From Hyphomicrobium_A sp044507625 (GTDB taxonomy: Bacteria; Pseudomonadota; Alphaproteobacteria; Rhizobiales; Hyphomicrobiaceae), in contig JBIQJE010000017.1 in the NCBI GenBank assembly GCA_044507625.1, forward strand, positions 1 to 64,000: a stretch of DNA of 64,000 nucleotides, written 5' to 3'. Positions 37,196-45,799 of the stretch are shown one piece after another; within the stretch, counting starts at the first letter, position 1, and each line of letters starts with the position of its first letter. The notes beneath the pieces are model-generated. The model made no database searches. It was not told the origin of the DNA and saw nothing but the letters and a program-made list of their open reading frames with translations. Made by a program: the position numbers and the translations under genes.

Positions 37196-37346
37196 CGAGG
37201 CTCCGCGCTCGCGGTTCGCGAAGCGCTCAGCAATAGCGGATGCGGCGCAGCACGCAAACTACGCTGGGCGGGAAGATGCACAGCTCGCGGGCTGAAGCAC
37301 AAGCCAGCCCATGAGCAAAAGGGCCGGGCAGGCGAACAGTGCGCGA

Positions 37347-38303
37347 TCAGGTGCTCGGCCCACCCAGGGATGACGGCGGAGGCGGCGTCTGCGGCGTGGT
37401 GGTGGCCGCCGGCCAGTCGGGCGTGGATGGCGCGGCGGGGGGCGCAGGAGCGCGGGGCACCGGGCTTGCCGCGGGCGGCTTCGGCGTCTTGGTGTGGCCC
37501 TGCAGAACATCGGTCATCCAGGAGCCCTGGCTGACCTGCGGCATCAGGCCCTGCTTCTGCAGTAGAGCGTAGGAGTCCTTGTACCAGGGCGAATTGGGGA
37601 AGTTGTGCCCCAGCACGGCGGCGGCGTTCTGCGCCTCCGGTGCGATGCCGAGCGCGAGGTACGAGGCGGCCAGCCGGTAGAGCGCTTCCTCGACGTGCGC
37701 GGTCGTCTGGTAGTCGGTGACGACGGTCTTGAAGCGGTTGATGGCGGCGATGTGGTTGCCGTTCTTGAGATAGTAGCGCCCGACCTCCATCTCCTGCGCG
37801 GCGAGCGTGTCCTCGCAGACGCGAATCTGGTTGTCGGCCTTCTGCGCATACGGGCTGTCCGGGTAGCGCGTCTTCAGGGTCTTGAGCTGCGCCAGCGCCT
37901 TGCGCGTCGCATCCTGATCGCGGTTCGGCTGCTTCATCTGATCGAAGTAGGACTGCGCGATGATGTGGTGGGCGAGCGGCGCTTCCTTGGTGCCGGGGTG
38001 CATCGTCGTATAGCGCTCGGCGGCGGCGATGGCCTCCGGCGTCTTGTTGGCCTTGTAGTAGGCGTAGGCGGCCATCACGATGGCGCGGCGCGCTTCCGGC
38101 GAATAGGGATGCTCGCGGTCGACGTCTTCGAATTTCTTGGCCGCGTCCTCGAAGCTGCCCTTGGCCATGAGCGCGTCGGCGTCGGCGAACATTTTCGAGG
38201 GCGGATCGGGGTTGAGAGCGCGCACGGCGTCATTGGAGGCACATCCGGCGAGAACCGCCGCGACGGCAAGCATCGCCAGCCCCTTGAGGGCTCGCTGACA
38301 CAT
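37347..38303 (-). CDS. bamD: Outer membrane assembly lipoprotein BamD
   Basis: About 318 residues. The signal peptide ends in the lipobox VLAGC, so the mature protein starts at a lipidated Cys. TPR-like repeats follow (FEDAAKKFEDVDREHPYSPEARRA, KANKTPEAIAAAERY), matching BamD/ComL, an essential part of the BAM complex. The C-terminus from about residue 255 is a long Pro/Ala-rich tail. The ATG at 38303 has GGGAAG upstream and gives a normal signal peptide; an ATG at 38339 would add 12 residues. It lies between lpxC and ligA, as in many alphaproteobacteria. Confidence 0.93.
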   Translation of the reverse strand: MCQRALKGLAMLAVAAVLAGCASNDAVRALNPDPPSKMFADADALMAKGSFEDAAKKFEDVDREHPYSPEARRAIVMAAYAYYKANKTPEAIAAAERYTTMHPGTKEAPLAHHIIAQSYFDQMKQPNRDQDATRKALAQLKTLKTRYPDSPYAQKADNQIRVCEDTLAAQEMEVGRYYLKNGNHIAAINRFKTVVTDYQTTAHVEEALYRLAASYLALGIAPEAQNAAAVLGHNFPNSPWYKDSYALLQKQGLMPQVSQGSWMTDVLQGHTKTPKPPAASPVPRAPAPPAAPSTPDWPAATTTPQTPPPPSSLGGPST

Positions 38304-38352
38304 GCGCCGGCTTCCCGTGATTTTCCCCACCTGCGGCATCCGCTGTTCTGAT

Positions 38353-38376
38353 TGGATCCCGGGTTTTCCGGGTATC
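38353..38376. repeat. Short REP-like hairpin upstream of bamD
   Basis: GGATCCCGG and CCGGGTATCC arms around a GTTTT-like loop. It lies in the 287-base gap between lpxC and bamD and resembles the REP elements elsewhere. Confidence 0.4.
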
Positions 38377-38532
38377 CAGCTACCCCTAGCACATACCGCA
38401 AGCGCGGCGATACCGCGGCGGATGCCTGTTCCACATGGTGTAGTCGGCTAGGTGATGATTATGGTTCTTCTAGGACTTGGGGCCATACGCCGACACTCGA
38501 TCCCAATTCCGCCGGCCCCATTGCCGGCTCTC

Positions 38533-38561
38533 AAAACTGCAACGCGGCCCCGAAGGCCGCG
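38533..38561 (-). terminator. Candidate terminator after lpxC
   Basis: On the minus strand CGCGGCC-TTCGG-GGCCGCG forms a 7-bp stem with a UUCG-type loop, 30 bases after the lpxC stop codon. The T-run (GTTTT) comes five bases after the stem, so strength is uncertain. Confidence 0.45.
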
Positions 38562-38590
38562 CGCAGGATTCTCTCTCTCAAGGTCCGGGC

Positions 38591-39526
38591 TTACTCGCCC
38601 GCCGCGATCGCGTAGCGCAGATCGACCTGCTTGGTCTCGCGGACATGGGGAGCCGTGGCGACGGTCCATGCCTGCGGATCGGCCAGCAGCGCCTGCACGA
38701 CGAGGGAGTTGAGACGGTGGCCGCCCTTCACCGAACGGAAGGCTGCGAGCAACGGCTTGCCGGCAAGGGCAAGATCGCCCACGGCGTCCAGCATCTTGTG
38801 GCGGACGAACTCCTGCGGGTAGCGGAGACCGTCGCGGTTCATGATCTTATCTTCGCCGATGGCGATGGTGTTGGTGAGGTTGGCTCCCAGCGCGAGACCG
38901 GCTTTCCACAGTCTCTCTACGTCGCTCATGAAGCCGAAGGTGCGGGCCCGGGAAATTTCGTGGCGGAATACGCCGGGGCTCATTTCGAAGGAGAGGCGCT
39001 GGTTGCCGATCAGCGGGGTGGGAAAGTCTATCTCGACGTCTACGTGGAAACCGGCGTGGGGAAGTAGCTCACCCCAGCACTCGCCTTCCTCGACGCGGAC
39101 CGGTTTCAGCACCTTGATATACCGGCGCGGCGCCTGCAGCTCGCGGATGCCGACATCGTCGATCAGATCGACGAAGGGTGCCGCGCTGCCGTCCATGATC
39201 GGCACTTCTTTGCTGTCGATCTCGATGATGCAGTTATCGACGGCAAGACCGCGCAGGGCGGCCAGAAGGTGCTCGACGGTGCCGACGGTGATGCCGGCAT
39301 CGTTTCCGATGACCGTGCACAGCGTGAGATTTTTGACGTGCTCTACGCTGGCAGGAATTTCCGCGACCACCCGGCCGCGCTTGGTGACAAGAAAACGGAG
39401 CCCAGTATCGGCAGCTGCAGGATGCAGGATGACCGAAACTGGCGCTCCGCTATGGACCCCCGTCCCTGTCACCTCGATCTCGCGCGCGATCGTGGTTTGC
39501 CGCGCACCGATGAATCGATTCGACAT
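38591..39526 (-). CDS. lpxC: UDP-3-O-acyl-N-acetylglucosamine deacetylase
   Basis: 311 residues. LpxC carries out the committed step of lipid A synthesis. Visible signatures are GTGVHSGAPVSVILHPA near the start, the zinc ligand in VEHLLAALRGL, the DGSAAPF loop, and KMLDAVGDLALAGKPLLA with the catalytic Asp and then FRSVKGGHRLN with the catalytic His. The start is the ATG at 39526; an upstream start at 39592 would add 22 residues without similarity. It follows ftsZ on the same strand after a 285-base gap that may hold its promoter. Confidence 0.97.
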   Translation of the reverse strand: MSNRFIGARQTTIAREIEVTGTGVHSGAPVSVILHPAAADTGLRFLVTKRGRVVAEIPASVEHVKNLTLCTVIGNDAGITVGTVEHLLAALRGLAVDNCIIEIDSKEVPIMDGSAAPFVDLIDDVGIRELQAPRRYIKVLKPVRVEEGECWGELLPHAGFHVDVEIDFPTPLIGNQRLSFEMSPGVFRHEISRARTFGFMSDVERLWKAGLALGANLTNTIAIGEDKIMNRDGLRYPQEFVRHKMLDAVGDLALAGKPLLAAFRSVKGGHRLNSLVVQALLADPQAWTVATAPHVRETKQVDLRYAIAAGE

Positions 39527-39811
39527 TTGCGCCCGTCCCTCGATGACCTCCGGTGACCACCAGTGTGTCCTGGCTGCCACCACCCCCAACAATGTCCGTG
39601 TCCCAGATTGCGATCTTCGTTAACTTGTCGGGGCGTCTTTTTAGCTGCGCCCTAGGCAGTGCAGGGACTTAGCGAACGCTGTCGTTAACAATCGAACGAT
39701 ACGCCGGGCCCACCTGCGACGCCAAATCACGGTTTCTTACTGTGTGTTACCGCGATGGTACATGTGTATTTTTGCCCGATTTTACGCACATTTTCCACAG
39801 AGGGCGCCCCC

Positions 39812-41524
39812 TCAGCGGCGCCGGTTGAAGAACTCCGGAAGCGGGCCACGGTCCTCGTCCACACCTTGGCCATCCGAATCATGTTCGGCGGTCCACCATT
39901 CGTCCGGTGACGGATTGGCGAGTCGCCGCGGGTCGGGCGCAGCATTGCCCGTCGTCGGATCATCGCCATCATCGCGCCGTGTCCTTGCCATGATCCGCTG
40001 GAGGATGCCACGGCGCTGTGGCCCTTCCTCCACACTCTGGAGAGGCGGCGGACCCGCCGGCGCGTCATTGCCATAGCCAACCTTGGCCCGGTACTCGCGC
40101 TGCGCGACTGGTGGAAAATCCTCAACCTCCGGCATGCGCCGACCGTTGCGGCGCAGATCAACCGGGGGCGCGGGTACAAAAGGCTGGGACGCTGCGGCGG
40201 ACGGAGCAGCCGGCGGCGCGGAACGGGCGACCTGCTGCCGGGTGGGCCAGGTCATGTGCGAGAACCCTTCCTCGATCATGACATTGCCCGGCGCGCGCCA
40301 GACCTCGCGGGATGAGGACGGATCCTCGTCATCGCCCTGACCGCCGATCGCTTCGCTCAGGCGGCGCTGCACGTCTTCGTCCTGGGGCCTGCCCGGTGCA
40401 AACCCGTGGGATGGCTCAGGGGGACGCGCGGCCTGCGGAGGCGGCGGTGGCGTCTGGGGATGCATGGGCCGCTGGCGCTGCGGCTCGGCAGGCTGATGGT
40501 GGTGCGGCTGATGCTGTTGCATCGGCGGGGGCGGCGGCATCCCCATGGACCTCTCGCCGTCGCGCATCATACCCGAGGCGACGATCGATACGCGCACCTT
40601 GTCGCCCAGCGAATCATCGAACGTCGCGCCGACGATGATGTTGGCTTCAGGATCGACCTCCTGGCGCACGCGGCTGGCGGCCTCGTCGACCTCGTAAAGC
40701 GTCAGATCACGACCGCCGGTTATGGAGAGCAGCAGCCCGCGGGCGCCCTTCAGAGACACATCATCCAGCAGCGGGTTGGCGATCGCCTCCTCGGCGGCGA
40801 TGGAGGCGCGGCGCTCGCCGGCGGCCTCGCCCGTGCCCATCACGGCCGAGCCCATGCCGCTCATCACCGTGCGCACGTCGGCAAAGTCGAGGTTGATCAG
40901 GCCTTCCTTGATGATCAGGTCGACGATGCAGGCCACGCCCGAATAGAGCACCTGGTCGGCGAGCACGAAGGCCTCGGCGAACGTGGTCTTCTCATTCGCG
41001 ACGCGGAAGAGATTCTGATTCGGAATGACGATGAGCGTGTCGACGTGCTTGCGGATCTCCGCGATGCCGGCCTCGGCGATACGCATGCGCCGCGCACCTT
41101 CGAAGTGGAAGGGCTTGGTGACGATGCCGACGGTGAGGATGCCGAGCTCCTTGGCGACGCGCGCGATCACCGCGGCGGCGCCCGTGCCCGTGCCGCCGCC
41201 CATGCCGGCGGCGATGAATACCATATGCGATCCGGCGATCTGCGCGCGAATGTCGTCGATCGCCTCCTCGGCCGCCGCCTCGCCGATCTCCGGCTTGGAG
41301 CCGGCGCCGAGACCTTCGGTGAGGTTCGTCCCGAGCTGCAGGCGATGCTCGGCCGTCGAGGTGGCGAGCGCCTGGGCGTCGGTGTTGGCGACTACGAATT
41401 CAACGCCGGCGAGCCCGGCGTTGATCATGTTGTTGATAGCGTTACAGCCGGCGCCACCGACACCGACGACGTTAATTCGCGGTTTAAGGTCGGTAAGCTT
41501 CGGAAGCTGCAGCTTGATGCTCAT
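39812..41524 (-). CDS. ftsZ: Cell division GTPase FtsZ
   Basis: 570 residues. The GTPase core covers residues 1-325, with the tubulin signature GMGGGTGTGAA and INVVGVGGAGCNAINNM. After it comes an unusually long, disordered linker of about 230 residues rich in Pro, Gln, His and Arg, including PPPPP and QQHQPHHHQ. The C-terminal peptide is PEFFNRRR. FtsZ forms the division ring. Long linkers are common in Hyphomicrobiales, but the core-to-linker ratio is notable here. It lies 75 bases downstream of ftsA. Confidence 0.98.
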   Translation of the reverse strand: MSIKLQLPKLTDLKPRINVVGVGGAGCNAINNMINAGLAGVEFVVANTDAQALATSTAEHRLQLGTNLTEGLGAGSKPEIGEAAAEEAIDDIRAQIAGSHMVFIAAGMGGGTGTGAAAVIARVAKELGILTVGIVTKPFHFEGARRMRIAEAGIAEIRKHVDTLIVIPNQNLFRVANEKTTFAEAFVLADQVLYSGVACIVDLIIKEGLINLDFADVRTVMSGMGSAVMGTGEAAGERRASIAAEEAIANPLLDDVSLKGARGLLLSITGGRDLTLYEVDEAASRVRQEVDPEANIIVGATFDDSLGDKVRVSIVASGMMRDGERSMGMPPPPPMQQHQPHHHQPAEPQRQRPMHPQTPPPPPQAARPPEPSHGFAPGRPQDEDVQRRLSEAIGGQGDDEDPSSSREVWRAPGNVMIEEGFSHMTWPTRQQVARSAPPAAPSAAASQPFVPAPPVDLRRNGRRMPEVEDFPPVAQREYRAKVGYGNDAPAGPPPLQSVEEGPQRRGILQRIMARTRRDDGDDPTTGNAAPDPRRLANPSPDEWWTAEHDSDGQGVDEDRGPLPEFFNRRR

Positions 41525-41599
41525 CGCGTTCGGCCGCTCCCCTTTGCCTCGATCACTCGCCGTTGCGGCGGCGACCTCAAAAGCTGCAGCCCGACCGCC

Positions 41600-42877
41600 T
41601 TACGCAAAGCCGGCCTTCAGCCATTCGCCGACGCGCCCGAGATAACCCCCGCCGAGCGCATCGCGGTTCCGCAGCCCCGGAACCTCCCCGCCTCCCGACG
41701 CGGCAACGGCCAGAAGCCCCGCGACGGCCGAAAACGCCGGACTGGACACACCCTGCGGCAGACCGACAATCGGCTGCGGCGAGGCTACGCGTGCCGGACG
41801 ACCGAGCGTGTTGGCTGCGAACTCGCCAAACCCGACAAGCGCACTTGCGCCGCCCGTCAGAACCACACGCTGACCGGCGAAGTCCATGGTGCCGGCCTTT
41901 TCCAGTCGCTCACGCACCAGTCCGAGAATGCTGCCCACACGCGGGCGGATGATCCCGGCCAGTTGCGCCTTGGTGGCCTGTCCGCGAGCGCCGTCTTCCT
42001 CGCCCGCAAGGGCATATGAAAACGCCTCGTACTCGTCGGACTGTGCGACCACAAGTGTCCCGTATAGCGTCTTGATTCGCTCTGCCTCTGCAAGTGGTGT
42101 CTGCAAGGCCTGGGCTATATCCAAGGTGATATGGTGGCCGCCGAGCGGCACCGTTGCCGCGTGAATGAAATGGCCGTCGGCAAAGGCGGCAACCGTCGCG
42201 GTGCCGCCGCCGATGTCGATGCAGGTGACGCCGAGCCGGCGCTCCTCCTCCGTCGTCGCGGCGAGCGCGCTGGCGTACGGCGTGGCGATGAGCGCGCGCA
42301 CGTTGAGATAGCAGCGCTCGACGACGAGCATCAGGTTGCGCACGGGCGCCTCGTCGGCGGCGACCGTGTGCAGATCGGCGGAAAGGCGCGAGGCGGCGAG
42401 ACCGCGCGGATCGTGGGCGCCCGGCGCGCCGTCGACGCGGTAGCCGATGCGGTTGAGATGTATCAGCGTCCGGCCCTCACGCTCGGCGAAGGCGTGTCCG
42501 CCCGCCATCAGGCGATCGATGTCGTCGGCGCGAATCACGCCGCCGGCGATATCGACGGTGGCGGAGAAGTTCGCGGACTGCAGGCGCCCGCACGACACCG
42601 AGACGAACACATCCTCGAGCGTGTGGTGCGCCATGCGCTCGGCCTGGGCGATGGCGGCGCGCACCGTCGCCTCCGCCTCGGCGAGGTCGATGATCACGCC
42701 CGCTTTGAGACCGCGCGAGCGCAGGTGGCCGAGACCGAGCACGCGGGCGCGGCGCGGCTCGCCGGGTGTCTCCGGACCTTCAAGCGCTGCGATGATGCAG
42801 GCGACCTTGCTCGTTCCGATGTCGAGCAGGCCGACGATCTCGGCGTTCTTGTTGACTGTCCTGTCACGGCTGAGCAT
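41600..42877 (-). CDS. ftsA: Cell division protein FtsA
   Basis: 425 residues, actin-fold. The phosphate-1 loop GLLDIGTSKVACII, the 1C domain, phosphate-2 CIDIGGGTATVAAF and adenosine-loop VLTGGASALVGF are visible. The C-terminal VGEWLKAGFA is a membrane-targeting helix. FtsA tethers FtsZ to the inner membrane. The ATG at 42877 has GAGGA upstream; a TTG at 42895 in the same frame is unlikely. It directly follows ftsQ. Confidence 0.97.
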   Translation of the reverse strand: MLSRDRTVNKNAEIVGLLDIGTSKVACIIAALEGPETPGEPRRARVLGLGHLRSRGLKAGVIIDLAEAEATVRAAIAQAERMAHHTLEDVFVSVSCGRLQSANFSATVDIAGGVIRADDIDRLMAGGHAFAEREGRTLIHLNRIGYRVDGAPGAHDPRGLAASRLSADLHTVAADEAPVRNLMLVVERCYLNVRALIATPYASALAATTEEERRLGVTCIDIGGGTATVAAFADGHFIHAATVPLGGHHITLDIAQALQTPLAEAERIKTLYGTLVVAQSDEYEAFSYALAGEEDGARGQATKAQLAGIIRPRVGSILGLVRERLEKAGTMDFAGQRVVLTGGASALVGFGEFAANTLGRPARVASPQPIVGLPQGVSSPAFSAVAGLLAVAASGGGEVPGLRNRDALGGGYLGRVGEWLKAGFA

Positions 42878-42895
42878 GGCGGCTTCCTCGACCAA

Positions 42896-43864
42896 CTAAC
42901 TCTGCGTGGAATTTTCACTGGCGGCGGCGGGCGGTGCAGGCCGTATGGCGATGCGCCCGCGCGCGCGGAGATCGACGACGACGTTGTGGGCATCGAGTAG
43001 CTTGCCGAGCTCATCGGGCGAGGACAGCGCGGCGAACGCCACCGCTTCCCGATCCGCTCCGAGGTGCACCGTCAAACCGTTCTTCAGGTGCAGCGTCCAG
43101 CGACGGCCACCGATGCGCTCGGCCATGACGAAGCGCTCGGCGATGCGCGGATAGCGCACGACGAGCTCCAGCAGCGCCTGCGCCTGCTCGGGGGCTCCTG
43201 CCCCGGTCAGGCGCGGAAGCCGCACGTTGGTGCCGGGCTTCAAGCCGGACAGCACGCGTCCGGAACCGTCGACGAGGAACTCGCGCCCGTCGTTGATCCA
43301 TAGGGCCGTGGGGCGGCGCTCGGTGATGCGCACATCGAGGGCGGCGGGATAGATACGGCTGATCGAAGCCGTTGCCACCCACGGCAAGGCTTCGACACGC
43401 TCGCGCGCAGCGGCGACATCGAAGGTGACGAGGGAGCCGGAGTTCGGCAGGTCGATCGCCGCGAACACATCGGCGTCGGCGGTGAAGCGTTGCCCGGTCA
43501 GCGCCACCTGCTCGATGCGCAGGCCGGTCCAATAGAAGATCTGCTCGGCATCCGGCAGGAAGCTCGTTACAGCGCGGGTATGGCGGCCGCCATCCGTCAG
43601 CAGCGAGAAGGCGAGCGCGCCGGAAAGACCCATGAACATTGCGAGACCGAGCCGGCGGCCGAACGCCGTATGGCGCGGCTCGCGGCGGCGGCGCAGGGGC
43701 AGCTGCCCGCCGGCGGTGGCAGGTGCCGTGGCGGCTGGGACCGAAGACTGTGGTGATTTACCGAGGCTGGAAAAGAGCGCCGAGAAAAGAGTAGCGGCCG
43801 GATCGAGCGCCAGTGCCTGCGGCACCCGCTCCTTCAACTCCGACCCGCCCCCTACCTGTTGCAA
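42896..43864 (-). CDS. ftsQ: Cell division protein FtsQ
   Basis: 322 residues. A cytoplasmic N-terminus of about 70 residues is followed by one helix (LGLAMFMGLSGALAFSLL), a POTRA domain (LRIEQVALTGQRFTADADVF) and the beta domain with WINDGREFLVDGSGRVL. FtsQ links early and late divisome proteins from the periplasm. There is no ATG near the start. A TTG at 43864 with GAGGA six bases upstream is the most likely start; GTG at 43825 is an alternative. The TTG start overlaps the end of ddl by 13 bases. Confidence 0.92.
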   Translation of the reverse strand: MQQVGGGSELKERVPQALALDPAATLFSALFSSLGKSPQSSVPAATAPATAGGQLPLRRRREPRHTAFGRRLGLAMFMGLSGALAFSLLTDGGRHTRAVTSFLPDAEQIFYWTGLRIEQVALTGQRFTADADVFAAIDLPNSGSLVTFDVAAARERVEALPWVATASISRIYPAALDVRITERRPTALWINDGREFLVDGSGRVLSGLKPGTNVRLPRLTGAGAPEQAQALLELVVRYPRIAERFVMAERIGGRRWTLHLKNGLTVHLGADREAVAFAALSSPDELGKLLDAHNVVVDLRARGRIAIRPAPPAAASENSTQS

Positions 43865-44799
43865 CTCGCGTCCTCGACCAGAAACCGTACGAGCTCGCCA
43901 AAGGACCAGCCCGCATGCAGTGCCAGCTCGGGTACGAGTGAAGTCTCCGTCATGCCCGGCTGCGTGTTGACCTCGAGGCAGATCAGCTCAGCCGCCCCAC
44001 CGGTCGTATCGTCGTATCGAAAATCCGCCCGCGCCGCGCCCCGGCACCCCAATGCGCGGCATGCGGTAGCCGTGTATTTCCGGATCAATTGGTAAACATC
44101 CGGTGAAATATCGGCCGGGAGTACGTGCTGGGAGCCGCCGGGGGCATATTTGGCCTCGTAGTCGTAGAATTCGAGGCCCTTGAGCGGCCTGATCTCGATG
44201 ACCTCGGTGACGAAATCGCCGATCACGGCGCAGGTGAGCTCGCGGCCGGGGATGTAGCGCTCCACCATGACGAGATCGTCGGGCTGGCCAATCTCACCGA
44301 TACGGGCCGGAGGGCCGTTGGCGCCGACCTCGACGATGATCACGCCGACGCTCGATCCTTCATCGACCGGCTTCACCACGTAGGGCGGCGGCAGGACGTG
44401 CCGCGTCAGCGCCTCGCGGCGGGTCACGACCTCGGCGTCGGCGACCGGAACGCCGGCGGGGCGCATCACGTCCTTGGCGCGCTCCTTGTGCATGGCGAGC
44501 GCGGACGCGAGCACGCCGGAGTGCGTGTAGGGAATGGCGAGGCATTCGAGCACGCCCTGGACGCAGCCGTCCTCGCCGAAGCGGCCGTGCAGGGCGTTGA
44601 AGCAGACGTCGGGCTTCAATTCTTTCAGTGCGGCGGCGAGATCGCGGTCGACGTCGATGGGGGTGACGCGATAGCCCTCCCCTTCGAGCGCGCGCGCGCA
44701 GGCCGCGCCCGAGCGCAGGCTCACCTCGCGTTCGGCCGACCAGCCGCCCATGAGCACGGCGACATGGCCATGCGTGCGCTCCGGCGCCTTCCCGATCAT
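43852..44799 (-). CDS. ddl: D-alanine--D-alanine ligase
   Basis: 315 residues. ATP-grasp enzyme that joins two D-Ala for the peptidoglycan stem. Visible are VAVLMGGWSAEREVSLRSG, ALHGRFGEDGCVQG, PYVVKPVDEGSSVGV and the Mg-binding LICLEVNTQPGMT. The ATG at 44799 has GGAGG upstream and overlaps the murB stop as ATGA. A longer start at 44874 lies within murB and is rejected. Confidence 0.97.
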   Translation of the reverse strand: MIGKAPERTHGHVAVLMGGWSAEREVSLRSGAACARALEGEGYRVTPIDVDRDLAAALKELKPDVCFNALHGRFGEDGCVQGVLECLAIPYTHSGVLASALAMHKERAKDVMRPAGVPVADAEVVTRREALTRHVLPPPYVVKPVDEGSSVGVIIVEVGANGPPARIGEIGQPDDLVMVERYIPGRELTCAVIGDFVTEVIEIRPLKGLEFYDYEAKYAPGGSQHVLPADISPDVYQLIRKYTATACRALGCRGAARADFRYDDTTGGAAELICLEVNTQPGMTETSLVPELALHAGWSFGELVRFLVEDASCNR

Positions 44800-45761
44800 A
44801 GAACCTCCGCCTCCGCCAACGCTTCCCCGGTGGGACAGCCCGGTAGCGGCTGTCCGAGGCGGATGATTTCCCATTGCAGCTCGATGCCGGTCCGGGCCTT
44901 CACACGCGCGCGCACGGTCTCACCCAGGCGCTCGATGTCCTCGGCGGTGGCTTTCGCGTCGTTGATGAGGAAGTTGCAGTGCAGCTCCGACACCTTAGCG
45001 CCGCCGACGCGCAGGCCGCGGCATCCGGCTTCATCGACGAGGCGCCAGGCGCTCTGGCCCGGGGGGTTCTTGAAAGTGGAGCCGCCGGTGCGCTCGCGGA
45101 TCGGCTGGTTCTTCTCGCGGTAGTCGGCCACGTCCTCCATCTCCTTGAGGATGGCGGCGGGATCGCCCGCGGTGCCCTGGAAGAGGGCCTGCGTCATGAT
45201 CCAATCGCGGGGAACGGCGCTGTGGCGGTACGTGAGGCCCATATCGGCGAGCGGCAGCACGTGGATGTTGCCCTGGCGGTCGACCGCGCGGGCCTCGATG
45301 AGGACGTCCTTCGTCTCGCTTCCGTGCGCGCCGGCATTCATGCGCAGCGCGCCGCCGATGGATCCGGGAATGCCGCGATAGAAGGCGAGGCCGGCGACAC
45401 CCGCTTCGGCGGCGGCGCGCGCGACCTTCACATCGGGCACGGCGGTGCCGGCGCGGATGCGATTGCCGGGCTCGGCGGTGACGTTGGCGAAGCCACGCCC
45501 GAGACGGATGACAACGCCGGGCACGCCGCCGTCGCGCACCAGGAGGTTCGAGCCGAGGCCGATGACGGTGACGGGCAGATCGGCGGGAATGTTGGCGAGG
45601 AAGTAGGCGAGGTCGGCTTCGTCGGCGGGCGTGAACAGCGCCTGCGCCGGACCGCCGACGCGGAACCACGTGATGTCCGCCAGCATCGTTCCGGCGGCCA
45701 GCCTTCCGCGCAGATCCGGCAGCCGGGCTGCGAGGTCAGCGCTGAGATCGGGAAACGTCAA
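44796..45761 (-). CDS. murB: UDP-N-acetylenolpyruvoylglucosamine reductase
   Basis: About 321 residues. FAD enzyme that reduces UDP-GlcNAc-enolpyruvate to UDP-MurNAc. Signatures are TWFRVGGPAQALF, VIGLGSNLLVRDGGV, FYRGIPGSIGGALRMNAGAHG and GSTFKNPPGQSAWRLVDEAG. The likely start is a TTG at 45761, with GGAGG seven bases upstream; no ATG fits, and the longest frame (45863) would overlap murC. It lies 38 bases after murC. Confidence 0.95.
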   Translation of the reverse strand: MTFPDLSADLAARLPDLRGRLAAGTMLADITWFRVGGPAQALFTPADEADLAYFLANIPADLPVTVIGLGSNLLVRDGGVPGVVIRLGRGFANVTAEPGNRIRAGTAVPDVKVARAAAEAGVAGLAFYRGIPGSIGGALRMNAGAHGSETKDVLIEARAVDRQGNIHVLPLADMGLTYRHSAVPRDWIMTQALFQGTAGDPAAILKEMEDVADYREKNQPIRERTGGSTFKNPPGQSAWRLVDEAGCRGLRVGGAKVSELHCNFLINDAKATAEDIERLGETVRARVKARTGIELQWEIIRLGQPLPGCPTGEALAEAEVL

Positions 45762-45799
45762 CGTCGCGCCTCCGCTCTGGTTGGGAAAATGGACTGGTG

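Noticed and set aside
39791..39799. TTTTCCACA as a DnaA box and possible origin
   Set aside because: A single near-match with no cluster of boxes, AT-rich element or origin genes.
44799..44874. N-terminal extension of Ddl
   Set aside because: It overlaps murB out of frame and is Gly-rich without family match; GGAGG before 44799 decides the start.
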